Assembly (NCBI RefSeq): GCF_036687315.1
Contig: NZ_CP144683.1
Span: 1,860,001 to 1,924,000, forward strand
Reading direction: 5' to 3'
Source: Sphingopyxis sp. TUF1
GTDB taxonomy: Bacteria; Pseudomonadota; Alphaproteobacteria; Sphingomonadales; Sphingomonadaceae
Length of the DNA stretch: 64,000 nt
The notes beneath the pieces are model-generated. The model made no database searches. It saw only the letters and a list, made by a program, of their open reading frames with translations, and was not told the DNA's origin. Below are positions 9,024 to 18,282 of the stretch, piece after piece. The position numbers were made by a program, and so were the translations under genes. Each line of letters starts with the position of its first letter. The first letter of the stretch is position 1.

Positions 9024-11171
9024 ATGTCCCAGGATCAATCCTCGGTTGCACGTATCGGCAAGGAAAGTGTGGGTGATCCCCTGATCGCCTGCATCCTCTT
9101 TGTCGCGCAGCATTTTGGCCAGACGTTCCAGCGCGGCGCCCTGTCGTCGCTTGCGCGCGACGAGCGGGGTTTCCTCCCCTTTCACCAGGCCGAAGCGGCG
9201 CTCGACCTTTGCTTCATTAACAACGACCGCCTCCATGCGCGCAAGGTGCGGGCTTTCGCGCGCGACCTGCCTGCAATCATTCGTCGCGGCGATGGCCATT
9301 GTGCCGTTCTGATCGAGGCGAAGGACGATCAATATCTTGTCTGGGAGCCGGGAGCTGATGCGCCGGTATGGGTCGACGAGGACGCGGTCGAGGCGAGCTA
9401 CGCAGGGCAGGCAGTTGCCGTTTCGGCCGATCCCACCGCGATCCGCGCCGAGGAACGGCCGTGGGACGAAGCGGCGAAGCGTCATTGGTTCTGGGGTGAA
9501 GTGCGGCGGATTCGCCGGTCCTTCTATCCGGTGCTTGGCGCGGCGCTGATGATCAACCTGCTCGGCTTTGCGCTGCCGCTGTTCACGATGAACGTCTATG
9601 ACCGCGTGATTCCGAACAAGGCGGTATCGAGCCTGTGGGTGCTCGCTGTCGGCGCATTGCTCGCCTTTGCGGTCGAATTTGCGCTGCGTCTCGCGCGCGC
9701 GACGCTGCTCGACGATCTGGGGCGCGAGCTCGACGTCAAACTTTCGGAGAAGATTTTCTCGAAGGTGCTGAACATGCCGCTCGCCGACCGGCGCGGCAGC
9801 ACCGGGATGCTCGCGCGGCGCGTGTCCGAGTTCGAAAACGTCCGCGATTTCTTTGCCTCGACGACGATCGTCCTGATCGTCGATGTCGTCTTCCTGGTGC
9901 TGTTCATAGCGATGATCGCGGTGCTCGCCGGCTGGCTGGCGCTCGTTCCGCTGGCGATCATCGTCGCGATGGGCGTCGCGGGCTTTTTCCTGCAACGCCG
10001 CATGATGCAGGCGTCGCTTGATAATCAGGCCGACGCCGCGATCCAACATTCGATGCTCGTCGAAGCGATTGGCGGCGCCGAAACGATCAAGAGTTGTGCG
10101 GCGGAAGGCCGCATACTCGGCCAGTGGCGCCGGATGGTCGACACTGCCGCGCGGACGCAGGCCTCGCTGCGCCGGACGAGCGCGGCGGCAATCAATCTTG
10201 CAACGCTCGGACAGCAATTTTCCAGCCTCGCGCTTGTTGTCGGCGGCTTCTATCTTTTCGACGCGGGCGAGATTTCGATGGGCGCGATCATAGCGATCGT
10301 GATGCTCGCGGGCCGATCGATGGCCCCTGTCGGCCAGCTTGCTTTCCTGATCACCCGCGGGCGTCAGGCGATCACGACGATGGCGAGCATCCAGCAGATG
10401 ATCGACGCCAGTGACGAACGGCGGATGGGCAGCAGCGCACTTAACCTGACAATCGACACCGGCGACATCGCCGTCGAGGGGCTGTCCTTCACCTATCCGG
10501 GCGCGTCGGCACCGTCGCTGTCCGACATCGACCTGAAGATTACCGCGGGCGAGCGGATTGCGATCGTCGGCCGTGTCGCTTCGGGCAAATCGACGCTTGG
10601 GCGGCTGCTCTGCGGTCTTTACGCGCCGGAGGCGGGCAATATCTTTATCGACGGGCTCGACAGCCGCCAATATTCGCCGATTTACCTCCGCTCGCAGTTC
10701 CGCTTCGTCGGGCAGGATGCAGTGTTGTTCAGCGGATCGATCAAGGCGAATCTGCAATATTGCGCGCCCGCGGCGACCGACGCCGAACTGCTCGCGACGC
10801 TTCAGTCGATCGGCGCCGACCGCTTCATGGGTCGCGACGAGACGGGGCTCGACCGCGGCACCGGCGAACGCGGCGGTCAATTGTCGGGCGGGCAGCGCGG
10901 TTTCCTGACCATCGCGCGCGCGCTCGCATCACCGTCGCGCCTGCTGTTCCTCGACGAACCCACCGGCGCGATGGACACGCAAAGCGAACGCCTGTTCATC
11001 GAGGCGCTCGGTCGCTCGGTTGTGAAGTCGCAGACGGTGATCATCGCGACGCACCGCGAGGCGATCCTTCAGATGTGCGACCGCATCATCGTCATCGACG
11101 GCGGCCGTATCGTCGCCGACGGCCCGCGCGCGGATATTCTCGCGCGATCGACCAAGGAACCGACCGCATGA
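9024..11171 (+). CDS. LapB-like type I secretion ABC transporter (permease/ATPase)
   Basis: Inner-membrane ATP-driven exporter of 715 residues. Residues 1-140 resemble a C39 peptidase domain but lack the catalytic Cys context, so this is a C39-like domain that binds rather than cleaves substrate. A six-helix transmembrane region spans about 160-440. The nucleotide-binding domain carries Walker A (GRVASGKST, near 515), signature LSGGQRGFLTIARAL (near 618), Walker B (LLFLDEPTGAMD) and the switch His in IATHR. A non-cleaving C39 domain fits export of large RTX adhesins with C-terminal signals. The last four bases (ATGA at 11168) overlap the next gene. Confidence 0.93.
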   Translation: MSQDQSSVARIGKESVGDPLIACILFVAQHFGQTFQRGALSSLARDERGFLPFHQAEAALDLCFINNDRLHARKVRAFARDLPAIIRRGDGHCAVLIEAKDDQYLVWEPGADAPVWVDEDAVEASYAGQAVAVSADPTAIRAEERPWDEAAKRHWFWGEVRRIRRSFYPVLGAALMINLLGFALPLFTMNVYDRVIPNKAVSSLWVLAVGALLAFAVEFALRLARATLLDDLGRELDVKLSEKIFSKVLNMPLADRRGSTGMLARRVSEFENVRDFFASTTIVLIVDVVFLVLFIAMIAVLAGWLALVPLAIIVAMGVAGFFLQRRMMQASLDNQADAAIQHSMLVEAIGGAETIKSCAAEGRILGQWRRMVDTAARTQASLRRTSAAAINLATLGQQFSSLALVVGGFYLFDAGEISMGAIIAIVMLAGRSMAPVGQLAFLITRGRQAITTMASIQQMIDASDERRMGSSALNLTIDTGDIAVEGLSFTYPGASAPSLSDIDLKITAGERIAIVGRVASGKSTLGRLLCGLYAPEAGNIFIDGLDSRQYSPIYLRSQFRFVGQDAVLFSGSIKANLQYCAPAATDAELLATLQSIGADRFMGRDETGLDRGTGERGGQLSGGQRGFLTIARALASPSRLLFLDEPTGAMDTQSERLFIEALGRSVVKSQTVIIATHREAILQMCDRIIVIDGGRIVADGPRADILARSTKEPTA

Positions 11172-12262
11172 TCCCCGAACTCAACATCGCGCGCGCTGGC
11201 GCCGCGCCTGCCGAGGCGCCGTGGAGCTATGGCGATGCGGCGCGGCCGACGTCGAAGAATGTGAGGCTGGTGCTGCTCGGGCTTGCACTTCTCGCCGCGG
11301 CGATCCTGTTCGCCGCGTCGAACGACCGACTGACACGCTTCGTGGACGCGCAGTTTGCCCTGTGGACGGCCGACCCCGCTGTGACTGCGAAGGCTGCTAA
11401 AAAACAGGCAATTGCGCGATTGATCGCGGCAACCGAAAGCGACGCGGTGCTGCCCGCCGCCGAGGGTGCCGATGCCGTGGCGCGCAACGCGCTGTTGCCT
11501 GTATCGACGCTGCCGGTAGAGGCCGCGCGGCCGTTCCGGCTGCCGACGATCAACATGGCACAGGCGACTAACGCCGAACGCTGTCTGACGCAGGCGATCT
11601 ATTATGAAGCCGCGACTGAATCCGATGCGGGCAAGGCGGCGGTCGCGCAGGTCATTCTAAACCGGATGCGCCATCCCGCTTATCCCAACACGGTTTGCGG
11701 CGTCATCTATCAGGGCAGTTCGCGCCCCGGCTGTCAGTTCAGCTTTGCCTGCGACGGATCGATGCGGCGCGCGCCGGTGCCCGCGCTGTGGCGTCGTTCG
11801 GGCGAAATCGCGCGCGCAGCGCTTGCCGGGCGGGTCGAGGCGAGCGTCGGCATGGCAACGCATTATCACGCCAATTATGTCCTGCCGCGCTGGGCGCCGA
11901 AGCTGACCAAGATCGACCAAATCGGCGCGCATATCTTCTATCGCTGGCCGGGTTCGTGGGGGAAGCCGGGGGCTTTTTCGGATGCCTATGCCGGCGCCGA
12001 ATGGATACCGGCGTTCAGCCAGCTCTATCAGGGCGGCGCGGCGGGCGCGGCCGCGCCCGCCGACGCTGTCACCCTCGTCGCCGCCGCGCCGCCGCGCGAC
12101 CCGACCGACCATCGCGCCGACAATGACGTCGGCGGCCGCATCGATGTGACGAAGGGCTGGGTGCCGAGTATCCCCGATCCGACCCGCAGCAAGTCGCGTT
12201 TCGACAGCCTGACGAGCCAGCAAGGTGCGGCGCCCGCGACGGATGGTGTGCCCGGACAATGA
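11168..12262 (+). CDS. SleB-type cell wall hydrolase embedded in the secretion operon
   Basis: Membrane-anchored peptidoglycan hydrolase, 364 residues. There is one transmembrane segment at about 33-50 (LVLLGLALLAAAILFAA), then a Hydrolase_2/SleB-like domain from about 133 to 270: AERCLTQAIYYEAATES with candidate catalytic Glu147, VILNRMRHPAYPNTVCGVIY, CQFSFACDG and ATHYHANYVLPRW. The remaining 90 residues are low complexity. The reading frame stays open upstream to 10760, but the ATG at 11168 is favoured because it overlaps the exporter stop (ATGA) and gives a sensible membrane anchor. The stop overlaps the adaptor start by 4 bp. Translational coupling to both exporter parts suggests it opens the cell wall for the secretion apparatus or adhesin; that role is inferred. 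Confidence 0.88.
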   Translation: MIPELNIARAGAAPAEAPWSYGDAARPTSKNVRLVLLGLALLAAAILFAASNDRLTRFVDAQFALWTADPAVTAKAAKKQAIARLIAATESDAVLPAAEGADAVARNALLPVSTLPVEAARPFRLPTINMAQATNAERCLTQAIYYEAATESDAGKAAVAQVILNRMRHPAYPNTVCGVIYQGSSRPGCQFSFACDGSMRRAPVPALWRRSGEIARAALAGRVEASVGMATHYHANYVLPRWAPKLTKIDQIGAHIFYRWPGSWGKPGAFSDAYAGAEWIPAFSQLYQGGAAGAAAPADAVTLVAAAPPRDPTDHRADNDVGGRIDVTKGWVPSIPDPTRSKSRFDSLTSQQGAAPATDGVPGQ

Positions 12263-13524
12263 TCAAGCGAATCGTCACATTCTGGCAGCGCCTGCGCGGC
12301 AGCGAACAGATCATGGTGGCCGCCGCCGCCGGCCTGGTGCTGTTCCTGCTGTGGGCGAGCATCGCGCGCGTCGATGAAGTTTCGCGCGGGCAGGGGCGCG
12401 TCATCCCGTCGTCGCGGGTGCAGATCATCCAGTCGGCCGAACCCTCGACGATTCGCGAAATCCTCGTCCGGTCGGGGCAGACGGTGGCGAAGGGCCAATT
12501 GCTCGTGCGGCTCGACAATACGACGTCGCAGTCCGAACTGGGGCAGCTCGAAACCGAAAATGAGCGGCTCGCGCAGCGCGCGGCACGCCTGGCGGGCGAA
12601 GGCGGCAGCGGCGCGGGCTGCGTTGGCGCCAATTGCGGGGACGAAGCGCAGCTCGCCAATGTGCGGCGGTCGGCGCTGCAAAGCCAACTCGCCGCGCTGT
12701 CCGCCAGCGTCGAACAGCGCCGCCGCGATCTTGGCGAAGCACAGGCGACGGCATCGTCGCTCGAAAGCAGCCTGCGGCTCGCGCGCGAACAGGTGGCGAT
12801 GCTCGAACCGCTCGCGGCGCGCGGTGTCGTACCACAGACCGAACTGCTCACCGCGCAGCGCGAGGTCGTCGATATTCAGGGCCGCCTCGCCGCCGCGCGT
12901 CAGGCGATGTCCCGCTCGCAGGCGGCGATCCGCGAGGCGAGCGCCGAGGTGTCGCGCGCGCGGTTCGACTTCCAGCAGGAGGCGCTCAACGAGCGCAGTC
13001 AACTCACGACAAAGATGGCGGTTAACGAAGAAACGATCCGCGGCGCGCAGGGGCGGCTGGCGCGCTCGGAAATCCGCTCGCCCGCGCGCGGCGTGGTCAA
13101 CGACCTGCTCGTCAACACGCTCGGCGGTTTCGTCAATGCGGGCGAACAGATCATGCAGATCGTGCCGCTGGGCGACAAATTGCTGATCGAAACGCGCGTC
13201 ACGCCGCGCGACATCGCCTTCATCAAGGTCGGCGACCCCGCGAACGTCAAAGTCACCGCCTATGATTTCTCGATCTATGGCGGGCTGAAGGGCAAGGTGG
13301 TGCGCGTGTCGGCCGACAGCATCTATGACGAGGTCGAACGGCAGGCCTATTTCACGGTCGTCGTCGAAACGACGAACAGCTATCTCGAATCGAACGGCCG
13401 CCGCTTGCCGATCACGCCCGGAATGCTTTGCGATGTCGAAATTCTGACCGGCAAAAAATCGGTGCTGAGTTACCTGTTGAAACCGGTCTTGAAGGTCAGC
13501 GGGACGGCCTTGACCGAACGCTGA
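12259..13524 (+). CDS. HlyD/LapC-type membrane fusion protein of the type I exporter
   Basis: Periplasmic adaptor joining ABC exporter and TolC channel, 421 residues. A short cytoplasmic N-terminus is followed by one transmembrane helix (MVAAAAGLVLFLLWASIARV, about 16-35). Next come a lipoyl/barrel-sandwich half (GQGRVIPSSRVQIIQS), a long coiled-coil hairpin at about 85-260 rich in Gln/Glu/Arg/Ala, and the second half-motif (EIRSPARGVVNDLLVNTLGG). The C-terminal beta domain ends VLSYLLKPVLKVSGTALTER, close to other HlyD-family ends. The start overlaps the hydrolase stop by 4 bp. The last 55 bases are also the antisense 3' end of the LapG-like protease gene. Confidence 0.93.
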   Translation: MIKRIVTFWQRLRGSEQIMVAAAAGLVLFLLWASIARVDEVSRGQGRVIPSSRVQIIQSAEPSTIREILVRSGQTVAKGQLLVRLDNTTSQSELGQLETENERLAQRAARLAGEGGSGAGCVGANCGDEAQLANVRRSALQSQLAALSASVEQRRRDLGEAQATASSLESSLRLAREQVAMLEPLAARGVVPQTELLTAQREVVDIQGRLAAARQAMSRSQAAIREASAEVSRARFDFQQEALNERSQLTTKMAVNEETIRGAQGRLARSEIRSPARGVVNDLLVNTLGGFVNAGEQIMQIVPLGDKLLIETRVTPRDIAFIKVGDPANVKVTAYDFSIYGGLKGKVVRVSADSIYDEVERQAYFTVVVETTNSYLESNGRRLPITPGMLCDVEILTGKKSVLSYLLKPVLKVSGTALTER

Positions 13525-14507
13525 TCGTTGAAGGCCAGCGTGACGGTCTTGCGCGAGGCCGGGACGACGCGGGCGTCGGGCGCCGCGGCCGCGGTGCGAT
13601 AGGCATGAACCCAGCGCCGGTCGGCGCTGAACGACAGCACCGGGCGTACGGCCTGCGCGCGGCTGCCGTCATAGAGGCGGTCCGTCACATTATCGAGCAC
13701 CAGCTTGCCGCCGTCGGTGTCGACGAGCAGGAAGGCATGGTCGGCGTTCGCGGCAAGATCGCGAAGCAGCACCAGTTTCATGCGTTCGGCGTCGACCCCT
13801 GCGGCGCGCAGCATCTGCATCTTCAATATCGCGAAATCCTCGCAGTCGCCGCTGCCGCGTGCGATTGTCTGCTCGGCGGTCGCCCAGAAATCGCGGCGGC
13901 GGTAATTGCGGTCGTCGCCGACATAAGCGATCTCGCGGTTGACCCACTGGTTGACGCGCGCGAGCAGGTCGCGCTCGTCCAGGCCGCGCGCGGCACCGGC
14001 GCTATCGAGCTTGCGCTGCATCAGCGCGGCGGGCGCGGCGCGGCGAACGCGGTCCCAGCGATCGTCGAAACGCGTGCGTTTCACGCGAATGGCGCGCGTG
14101 CCGAGTTCGGAGTCGGCATCCTGTTCGGCGGCGGTGCCCGGCAAAGCGCGCGCGCCGCTGCAATCGGCCGGGCCGGAAAGCGCAAACGAAACCGGCGTGC
14201 GGCTCGCGGGTTCGAGCGGCGCGCGCGCCGCGACCACGGCGACGCTGGCGGGCGAAGGCACGGATGCACCCTGTTGCTGCATCCGGATGCGATCGAGCGC
14301 GCTTGGCGCCCCACCCAAAATGCGCTGCGACAGCGTTCCCGCGGTCGGCGTCGCCGCAGCCTGGCAAGCGACCTTGCCAAGCTCTGCCGCTTTGACATTG
14401 TCCAGCTTGGTCGATGCCTCTGCCGCTGCGGGCGCGAGAATCGCTGCTACCGCGATCAGCGGGAGCGTACACCGCGCGGTGCGGGCTGGAGAGGCATGAC
14501 GGAGCAT
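13470..14507 (-). CDS. LapG-like periplasmic transglutaminase-type cysteine protease (peptidase C93)
   Basis: A 345-residue protein with a signal peptide (cleavage near residue 31) and a bacterial transglutaminase-like cysteine protease domain. The candidate triad is Cys222 in GSGDCEDFAIL, His257 in NADHAFLLVDT and Asp272 in LVLDNVTD. In Pseudomonas, LapG cuts the N-terminal part of the adhesin LapA and so releases cells from biofilms; LapD holds LapG back when c-di-GMP is high. The gene lies tail to tail with the adaptor gene, overlapping it by 55 bp. No LapD candidate is adjacent. The residues between 45 and 150 are not conserved in any way I recognise. The adhesin N-terminus, where a cleavage site would lie, is outside the window. 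Confidence 0.88.
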   Translation of the reverse strand: MLRHASPARTARCTLPLIAVAAILAPAAAEASTKLDNVKAAELGKVACQAAATPTAGTLSQRILGGAPSALDRIRMQQQGASVPSPASVAVVAARAPLEPASRTPVSFALSGPADCSGARALPGTAAEQDADSELGTRAIRVKRTRFDDRWDRVRRAAPAALMQRKLDSAGAARGLDERDLLARVNQWVNREIAYVGDDRNYRRRDFWATAEQTIARGSGDCEDFAILKMQMLRAAGVDAERMKLVLLRDLAANADHAFLLVDTDGGKLVLDNVTDRLYDGSRAQAVRPVLSFSADRRWVHAYRTAAAAPDARVVPASRKTVTLAFNDQRSVKAVPLTFKTGFNR

Positions 14508-14605
14508 GCTGCCCCATTTGCCGCAGCGGGGTGAGGATAGGCTTCATGGTGATGGTAAACAGTGTCTTCACCATGTTTTGCGCAGCATCGCGACTGACGG
14601 CCCGG

Positions 14606-16063
14606 CTACGCGGCCTGCGCGGCGATCCGCAGCAGCCCGTCGATGTCGATATGCGCCGCCAGCTCGGCGGCGATCGCATCGAGCGCGGCGTCGACATCGG
14701 CGGCGTGGTCGCGCCCGCTGCCCGCGACGCCGATCCTTGCGAGCAGCGCCCCGCGCAGGTCCGGCGACGCCAGCAGGCCGTGCAGGTAGGTGCCCGTGAC
14801 ATTGCCCGCGGCGTTCATTGCCCCTTCGGTCCTGCCGCCCTCCAACAGCGCGAAGGGTCGTACGGTATCGGGGCCGGCGGTTTCGCCCATATGCATCTCG
14901 TAACCTGCGACCGGGCCGCCCCACGCGGTCCCGGCCACCTCGCGCAATGTCTTGGCGGGGGCCAGCCGTGTGGTCACGTCGAGCAGGCCGAGCCCCGCGG
15001 CCTCGGACGGCGCGCCCTCCACGCCCAGCGGATCGGCGATCCGCTTGCCCAGCATCTGATAGCCGCCGCACAGGCCTAGGATCAGCCCGCCGCGGCGGTG
15101 ATGCGCCAGAATGTCGATGTCCCAGCCTTCGCGGCGGATCGCCGCAAGGTCGGCGATCGTCGCCTTCGATCCGGGCAGGACGATGATCGCCGTCTCGGCG
15201 GGAATCGGCTGCCCCGGCGGCACCATCACCAGCTCGACGCCGGGTTCCTGCTTCAGCGGGTCGAGGTCGTCGAAATTGGCGATGCGCGGCAGGATCGGGC
15301 AGGCGACGATCCGGCGGCCCTCGCGCGCGTCGGCGCGGCGTTCGAGGATCACGGCATCTTCGCTCGGCAGGCGCGCCGCCGCGGAAAGCCAGGGGACCAC
15401 CCCCAATCCCGGCCAGCCGGTGCGCTCCGCAATCGCGCGATAGCCATCGTCGAACAGCGTCGGGTCGCCGCGGAACTTGTTGATGATAAAGCCGCGGATC
15501 ATCGCGGCATCTTCGGGGGCGATCACCGCGCGCGTGCCGACGATCGCCGCGATCACCCCGCCGCGGTCGATGTCACCCAACAGCACGACGGGGACATCGG
15601 CCGCGCGGGCAAAACCCATGTTGGCGATGTCGCCCGCGCGCAGGTTGATTTCGGCCGGCGATCCCGCGCCTTCGACAAGGACGATGTCACATTGGCTGCG
15701 CAGCCGGCCGTAACTTTCGAGCACTTCGGTCAGCAGCGCGCCGCGCCCCTCGCGAAAATTGCCGCTGCCCAAGGTGCCGCGCACACGGCCGTGGACAATC
15801 AGCTGCGAGGTGCGATCGGCTTGCGGCTTCAGGAGCACCGGGTTCATGTCGCTGTGCGGCGGGACGCGGCAGGCGAGCGCTTGCAGCGCCTGCGCGCGGC
15901 CGATCTCGCCGCCGTCGATGGTGACCGCGGCATTGTTCGACATATTCTGCGGCTTGAACGGACGAACGCGGAGCCCGCGGTTGGCGAGCGCGCGGCAGAG
16001 CCCGGCGACGAGCACCGACTTGCCGACGTCGGAGCCGGTGCCTTGCAGCATCAGCGCGGCCAT
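14606..16063 (-). CDS. cobQ: Cobyric acid synthase
   Basis: Amidates adenosyl-cobyrinic acid a,c-diamide at four side chains using glutamine and ATP, in cobalamin synthesis. The 485-residue protein begins [13 protein letters not shown], an ATP-binding P-loop variant of the CobQ/BioD fold, and includes [13 protein letters not shown] class I glutamine amidotransferase domain makes up the C-terminal half, with Cys332 in [10 protein letters not shown] and His428 in TGTYLHGLL. Length matches the family (about 485). A strong GGAGGAGG ribosome site lies just upstream of the ATG. No other cobalamin gene is in the window, and only 25 bases separate it from the next gene upstream, leaving no room for a cobalamin riboswitch. 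Confidence 0.96.
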   Translation of the reverse strand: MAALMLQGTGSDVGKSVLVAGLCRALANRGLRVRPFKPQNMSNNAAVTIDGGEIGRAQALQALACRVPPHSDMNPVLLKPQADRTSQLIVHGRVRGTLGSGNFREGRGALLTEVLESYGRLRSQCDIVLVEGAGSPAEINLRAGDIANMGFARAADVPVVLLGDIDRGGVIAAIVGTRAVIAPEDAAMIRGFIINKFRGDPTLFDDGYRAIAERTGWPGLGVVPWLSAAARLPSEDAVILERRADAREGRRIVACPILPRIANFDDLDPLKQEPGVELVMVPPGQPIPAETAIIVLPGSKATIADLAAIRREGWDIDILAHHRRGGLILGLCGGYQMLGKRIADPLGVEGAPSEAAGLGLLDVTTRLAPAKTLREVAGTAWGGPVAGYEMHMGETAGPDTVRPFALLEGGRTEGAMNAAGNVTGTYLHGLLASPDLRGALLARIGVAGSGRDHAADVDAALDAIAAELAAHIDIDGLLRIAAQAA

Positions 16064-16088
16064 GCGCTGCCTCCTCCGGACCTTGCGG

Positions 16089-17540
16089 TCAGAACAGCCC
16101 GGGCAGTTCGCGCTGCGCCGCGCTCGGCCGGTCGGGGACGAGCATCTCGGGCGTGGCGCGGGCCACGGCGCTGCTGCTCCGCGCTGCTGCGCCGACGCTC
16201 GCTTCGGCGATACGCGTCGTGCAGGCGTTACCCGCTAAAAAGTCGATCGCGGTGCGGATCGATGCCTCGCGCGGATCGCCGAGAGGGAAAGTGAGATCGT
16301 CGGCCGCGGCGCAACTGTTTGCGATTTTCGGTCCCAGTCCGTCATAATAATCGCTCTGGCCCGCCGAATTGCCGGTCGCAAAGGCGACGACACGCATCCG
16401 GTCGTCACACTCGGTGCGGTCGACCGCGATCTGGCCGACCGGCTTGCCATATGTGTTGCTGCCGACGAGCGTCATGTTGGCCCCGAGATACGGCAGCATC
16501 GAATTGATGACCAATTCGCTCGCCGATGCGGTCGAATCGGTGCCGATAAAGGCGATGCGCGTCGGCGCGATCGACTGGCTGCCCGGGTTGAAGCGATGCT
16601 CGTCATTCTCCGCTGCCTTGCTGGCGCGGAACACGGTTTGCGAGAAAATTTGGCCGCTCCGTCCGGTGCCCATCAGATCGCCCATCAGATTGGCGGTCGA
16701 GATAAGGCCGCCGCCGTTATAGCGAAAATCGATGATGATGTCGGTAACGCCCTGCGCGCGGAAATCGGCAAAGGCGGCACGCAGCTGATTGTCGGCCGAG
16801 CTGATGAAGGTGCGCAGGTTGAGATAACCGTAATTGCGCCCGCCCTCGCTGATGATCTTGGCGCCATAACGGTCGGACACGGGATCGAGTGCATAATCGG
16901 CCTTGGTAACCGTCACGTCGCGAGTCCCGGTGGCATCGGTGATGCGCAGCACGCGCGTGACGCCGGGGTCGTTGGGGCCGAGCGCGTTGGTAATCCCGGC
17001 CGTGCCTTCGGCCGCCACGATGCTTGCAACGCTGCGCAAATTGCCCGCCGTCGTGCCGATCGCGACGATCGTCGTCCCGCGATCGATCCCCGCGGCAAAG
17101 GCGGGCGCGCTTTCATATGCCTCGGCGATCAGCAGCTGCTGACCGATAGCATCATAGACGAGGCGAATGCCGAACCCCGCGCTCGATCCGCTGGAGAAAA
17201 AGGCATTCTCTTCGGCGATCGAGGTGATGTAGGTGAAGAAGCGATCCTTGTTCAGCGCGCGCGCCGGTGCAACGAGCGCGTCGATATAGGATTGGACGTT
17301 GCTGAAGCTTGCGGGATTGACCCCCGTCGCGACGTCGCCAGGGAACAGATACCATTCGTCGATCACCGCCTTCGCAAAGCTCTGGCGCGAAGCGAGCGCG
17401 CACGTCGGTGTTGGGGTAGGCGAGGGTGTCGGCGTGACGGTGACCGGACCGCCGAGGCTCGAATCGCCGCCACCGCCGCACGATGTAAGCATCAGCGCCG
17501 CGAGTGTCATCAGTGCGACCGGCTGCCTCGACTTGATCAT
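16089..17540 (-). CDS. S41-family C-terminal processing protease, predicted lipoprotein
   Basis: A 483-residue predicted lipoprotein protease. The signal sequence ends in the lipobox LTSC (Cys21), followed by Gly/Ser residues and a Pro-Thr linker ([11 protein letters not shown]). A PDZ-like region spans about 118-215. The tail-specific protease core has [10 protein letters not shown] near 271, candidate nucleophile Ser339 in STASASE and Lys366 in [10 protein letters not shown]. The family cleaves periplasmic proteins; the substrate cannot be told. A good GGGGAGG ribosome site precedes the ATG. It stands 50 bp downstream of rlmE on the same strand and may be cotranscribed. Confidence 0.9.
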   Translation of the reverse strand: MIKSRQPVALMTLAALMLTSCGGGGDSSLGGPVTVTPTPSPTPTPTCALASRQSFAKAVIDEWYLFPGDVATGVNPASFSNVQSYIDALVAPARALNKDRFFTYITSIAEENAFFSSGSSAGFGIRLVYDAIGQQLLIAEAYESAPAFAAGIDRGTTIVAIGTTAGNLRSVASIVAAEGTAGITNALGPNDPGVTRVLRITDATGTRDVTVTKADYALDPVSDRYGAKIISEGGRNYGYLNLRTFISSADNQLRAAFADFRAQGVTDIIIDFRYNGGGLISTANLMGDLMGTGRSGQIFSQTVFRASKAAENDEHRFNPGSQSIAPTRIAFIGTDSTASASELVINSMLPYLGANMTLVGSNTYGKPVGQIAVDRTECDDRMRVVAFATGNSAGQSDYYDGLGPKIANSCAAADDLTFPLGDPREASIRTAIDFLAGNACTTRIAEASVGAAARSSSAVARATPEMLVPDRPSAAQRELPGLF

Positions 17541-17589
17541 TCGCTTGCCTCCCCGGCCCGATTCCGTTCGATCACATGGCTACAGGGGG

Positions 17590-18282
17590 TTATGCCGCAT
17601 CGCCGCGCCCCTTGAAACCCTGTGCGATTACATAAAGTTCGGGCGACCCTTTGCGGCTTGCCGGCGGCTTGGCGTGCTTGACCGTCGCGAAGTGCCGCTT
17701 GAGCAGCGTCAGCAATTCGCGATCGGCGCCGCCGGCAAATACCTTGGCGACAAAAGCGCCGCCGGGAAGCAGGTTCTGCACCGCGAAATCGGCCGCAGTT
17801 TCGGCAAGGCCGATCGTGCGCAGATGGTCGGTCTGCGGATGCCCGACGGTGTTCGCGGCCATATCCGAAATGACAAGGTCGGGGGCGCTGCCGAGCGCCG
17901 CGATCAAGGCATCGGGGGCGGCATCGTCCATGAAATCCATTTCGAGGATTTCGACACCCTCGATCGGTTCGCACGGCAAAAGGTCGATTCCGGTGACGCG
18001 CGCGCGGGGATTTGCCTTGCGCACCACCTGCGACCAGCCGCCGGGGGTGATGCCCAGATCGACGACCGCACGGGCTTTCTTGATGAGACCGAATTTTTCG
18101 TCGAGCTCGATCAGCTTGTAAGCGGCGCGCGAGCGATAGCCTTCAGCCTGCGCGCGGCGGACATAGGGGTCGTTCAATTGCCGTTGCAGCCAGCGCGTCG
18201 AGGACACGCTACGCTTTTTCGCGGTCTTGACGCGCACATGCAGGCCGCGGCGCCCGCCGCCCTTTCCGCCGCTGCCGCTCAT
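17590..18282 (-). CDS. rlmE: 23S rRNA 2'-O-methyltransferase RlmE (FtsJ/RrmJ)
   Basis: Methylates the 2'-OH of a uridine in the 23S rRNA A-loop using S-adenosylmethionine. The 230-residue protein has the family's K-D-K-E tetrad: Lys56 (RAAYKLIEL), Asp140 (DLVISDMAAN), Lys180 (FVAKVF) and Glu215 (SPELYV). The SAM-binding segment VVDLGITPGGWSQV is present. The basic Gly/Lys/Arg N-terminal extension is common in alphaproteobacteria. The start codon overlaps the stop of the Ppx/GppA gene by 4 bp, so the two are probably translated together. Confidence 0.96.
   Translation of the reverse strand: MSGSGGKGGGRRGLHVRVKTAKKRSVSSTRWLQRQLNDPYVRRAQAEGYRSRAAYKLIELDEKFGLIKKARAVVDLGITPGGWSQVVRKANPRARVTGIDLLPCEPIEGVEILEMDFMDDAAPDALIAALGSAPDLVISDMAANTVGHPQTDHLRTIGLAETAADFAVQNLLPGGAFVAKVFAGGADRELLTLLKRHFATVKHAKPPASRKGSPELYVIAQGFKGRGDAA

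Noticed and set aside
9006..10880. A 624-codon minus-strand frame opposite the ABC exporter
   Set aside because: The exporter has all family motifs on the plus strand; the antisense frame has no signal, motif or ribosome site.
10760..11167. Long in-frame extension of the cell wall hydrolase upstream of 11168
   Set aside because: The extension lies inside the exporter's ATPase domain, is Arg/His-rich, and the ATGA overlap gives a better start.
16064..16088. Possible cobalamin riboswitch before cobQ
   Set aside because: Only 25 bases separate cobQ from the S41 gene, and no B12-box-like sequence was seen upstream.
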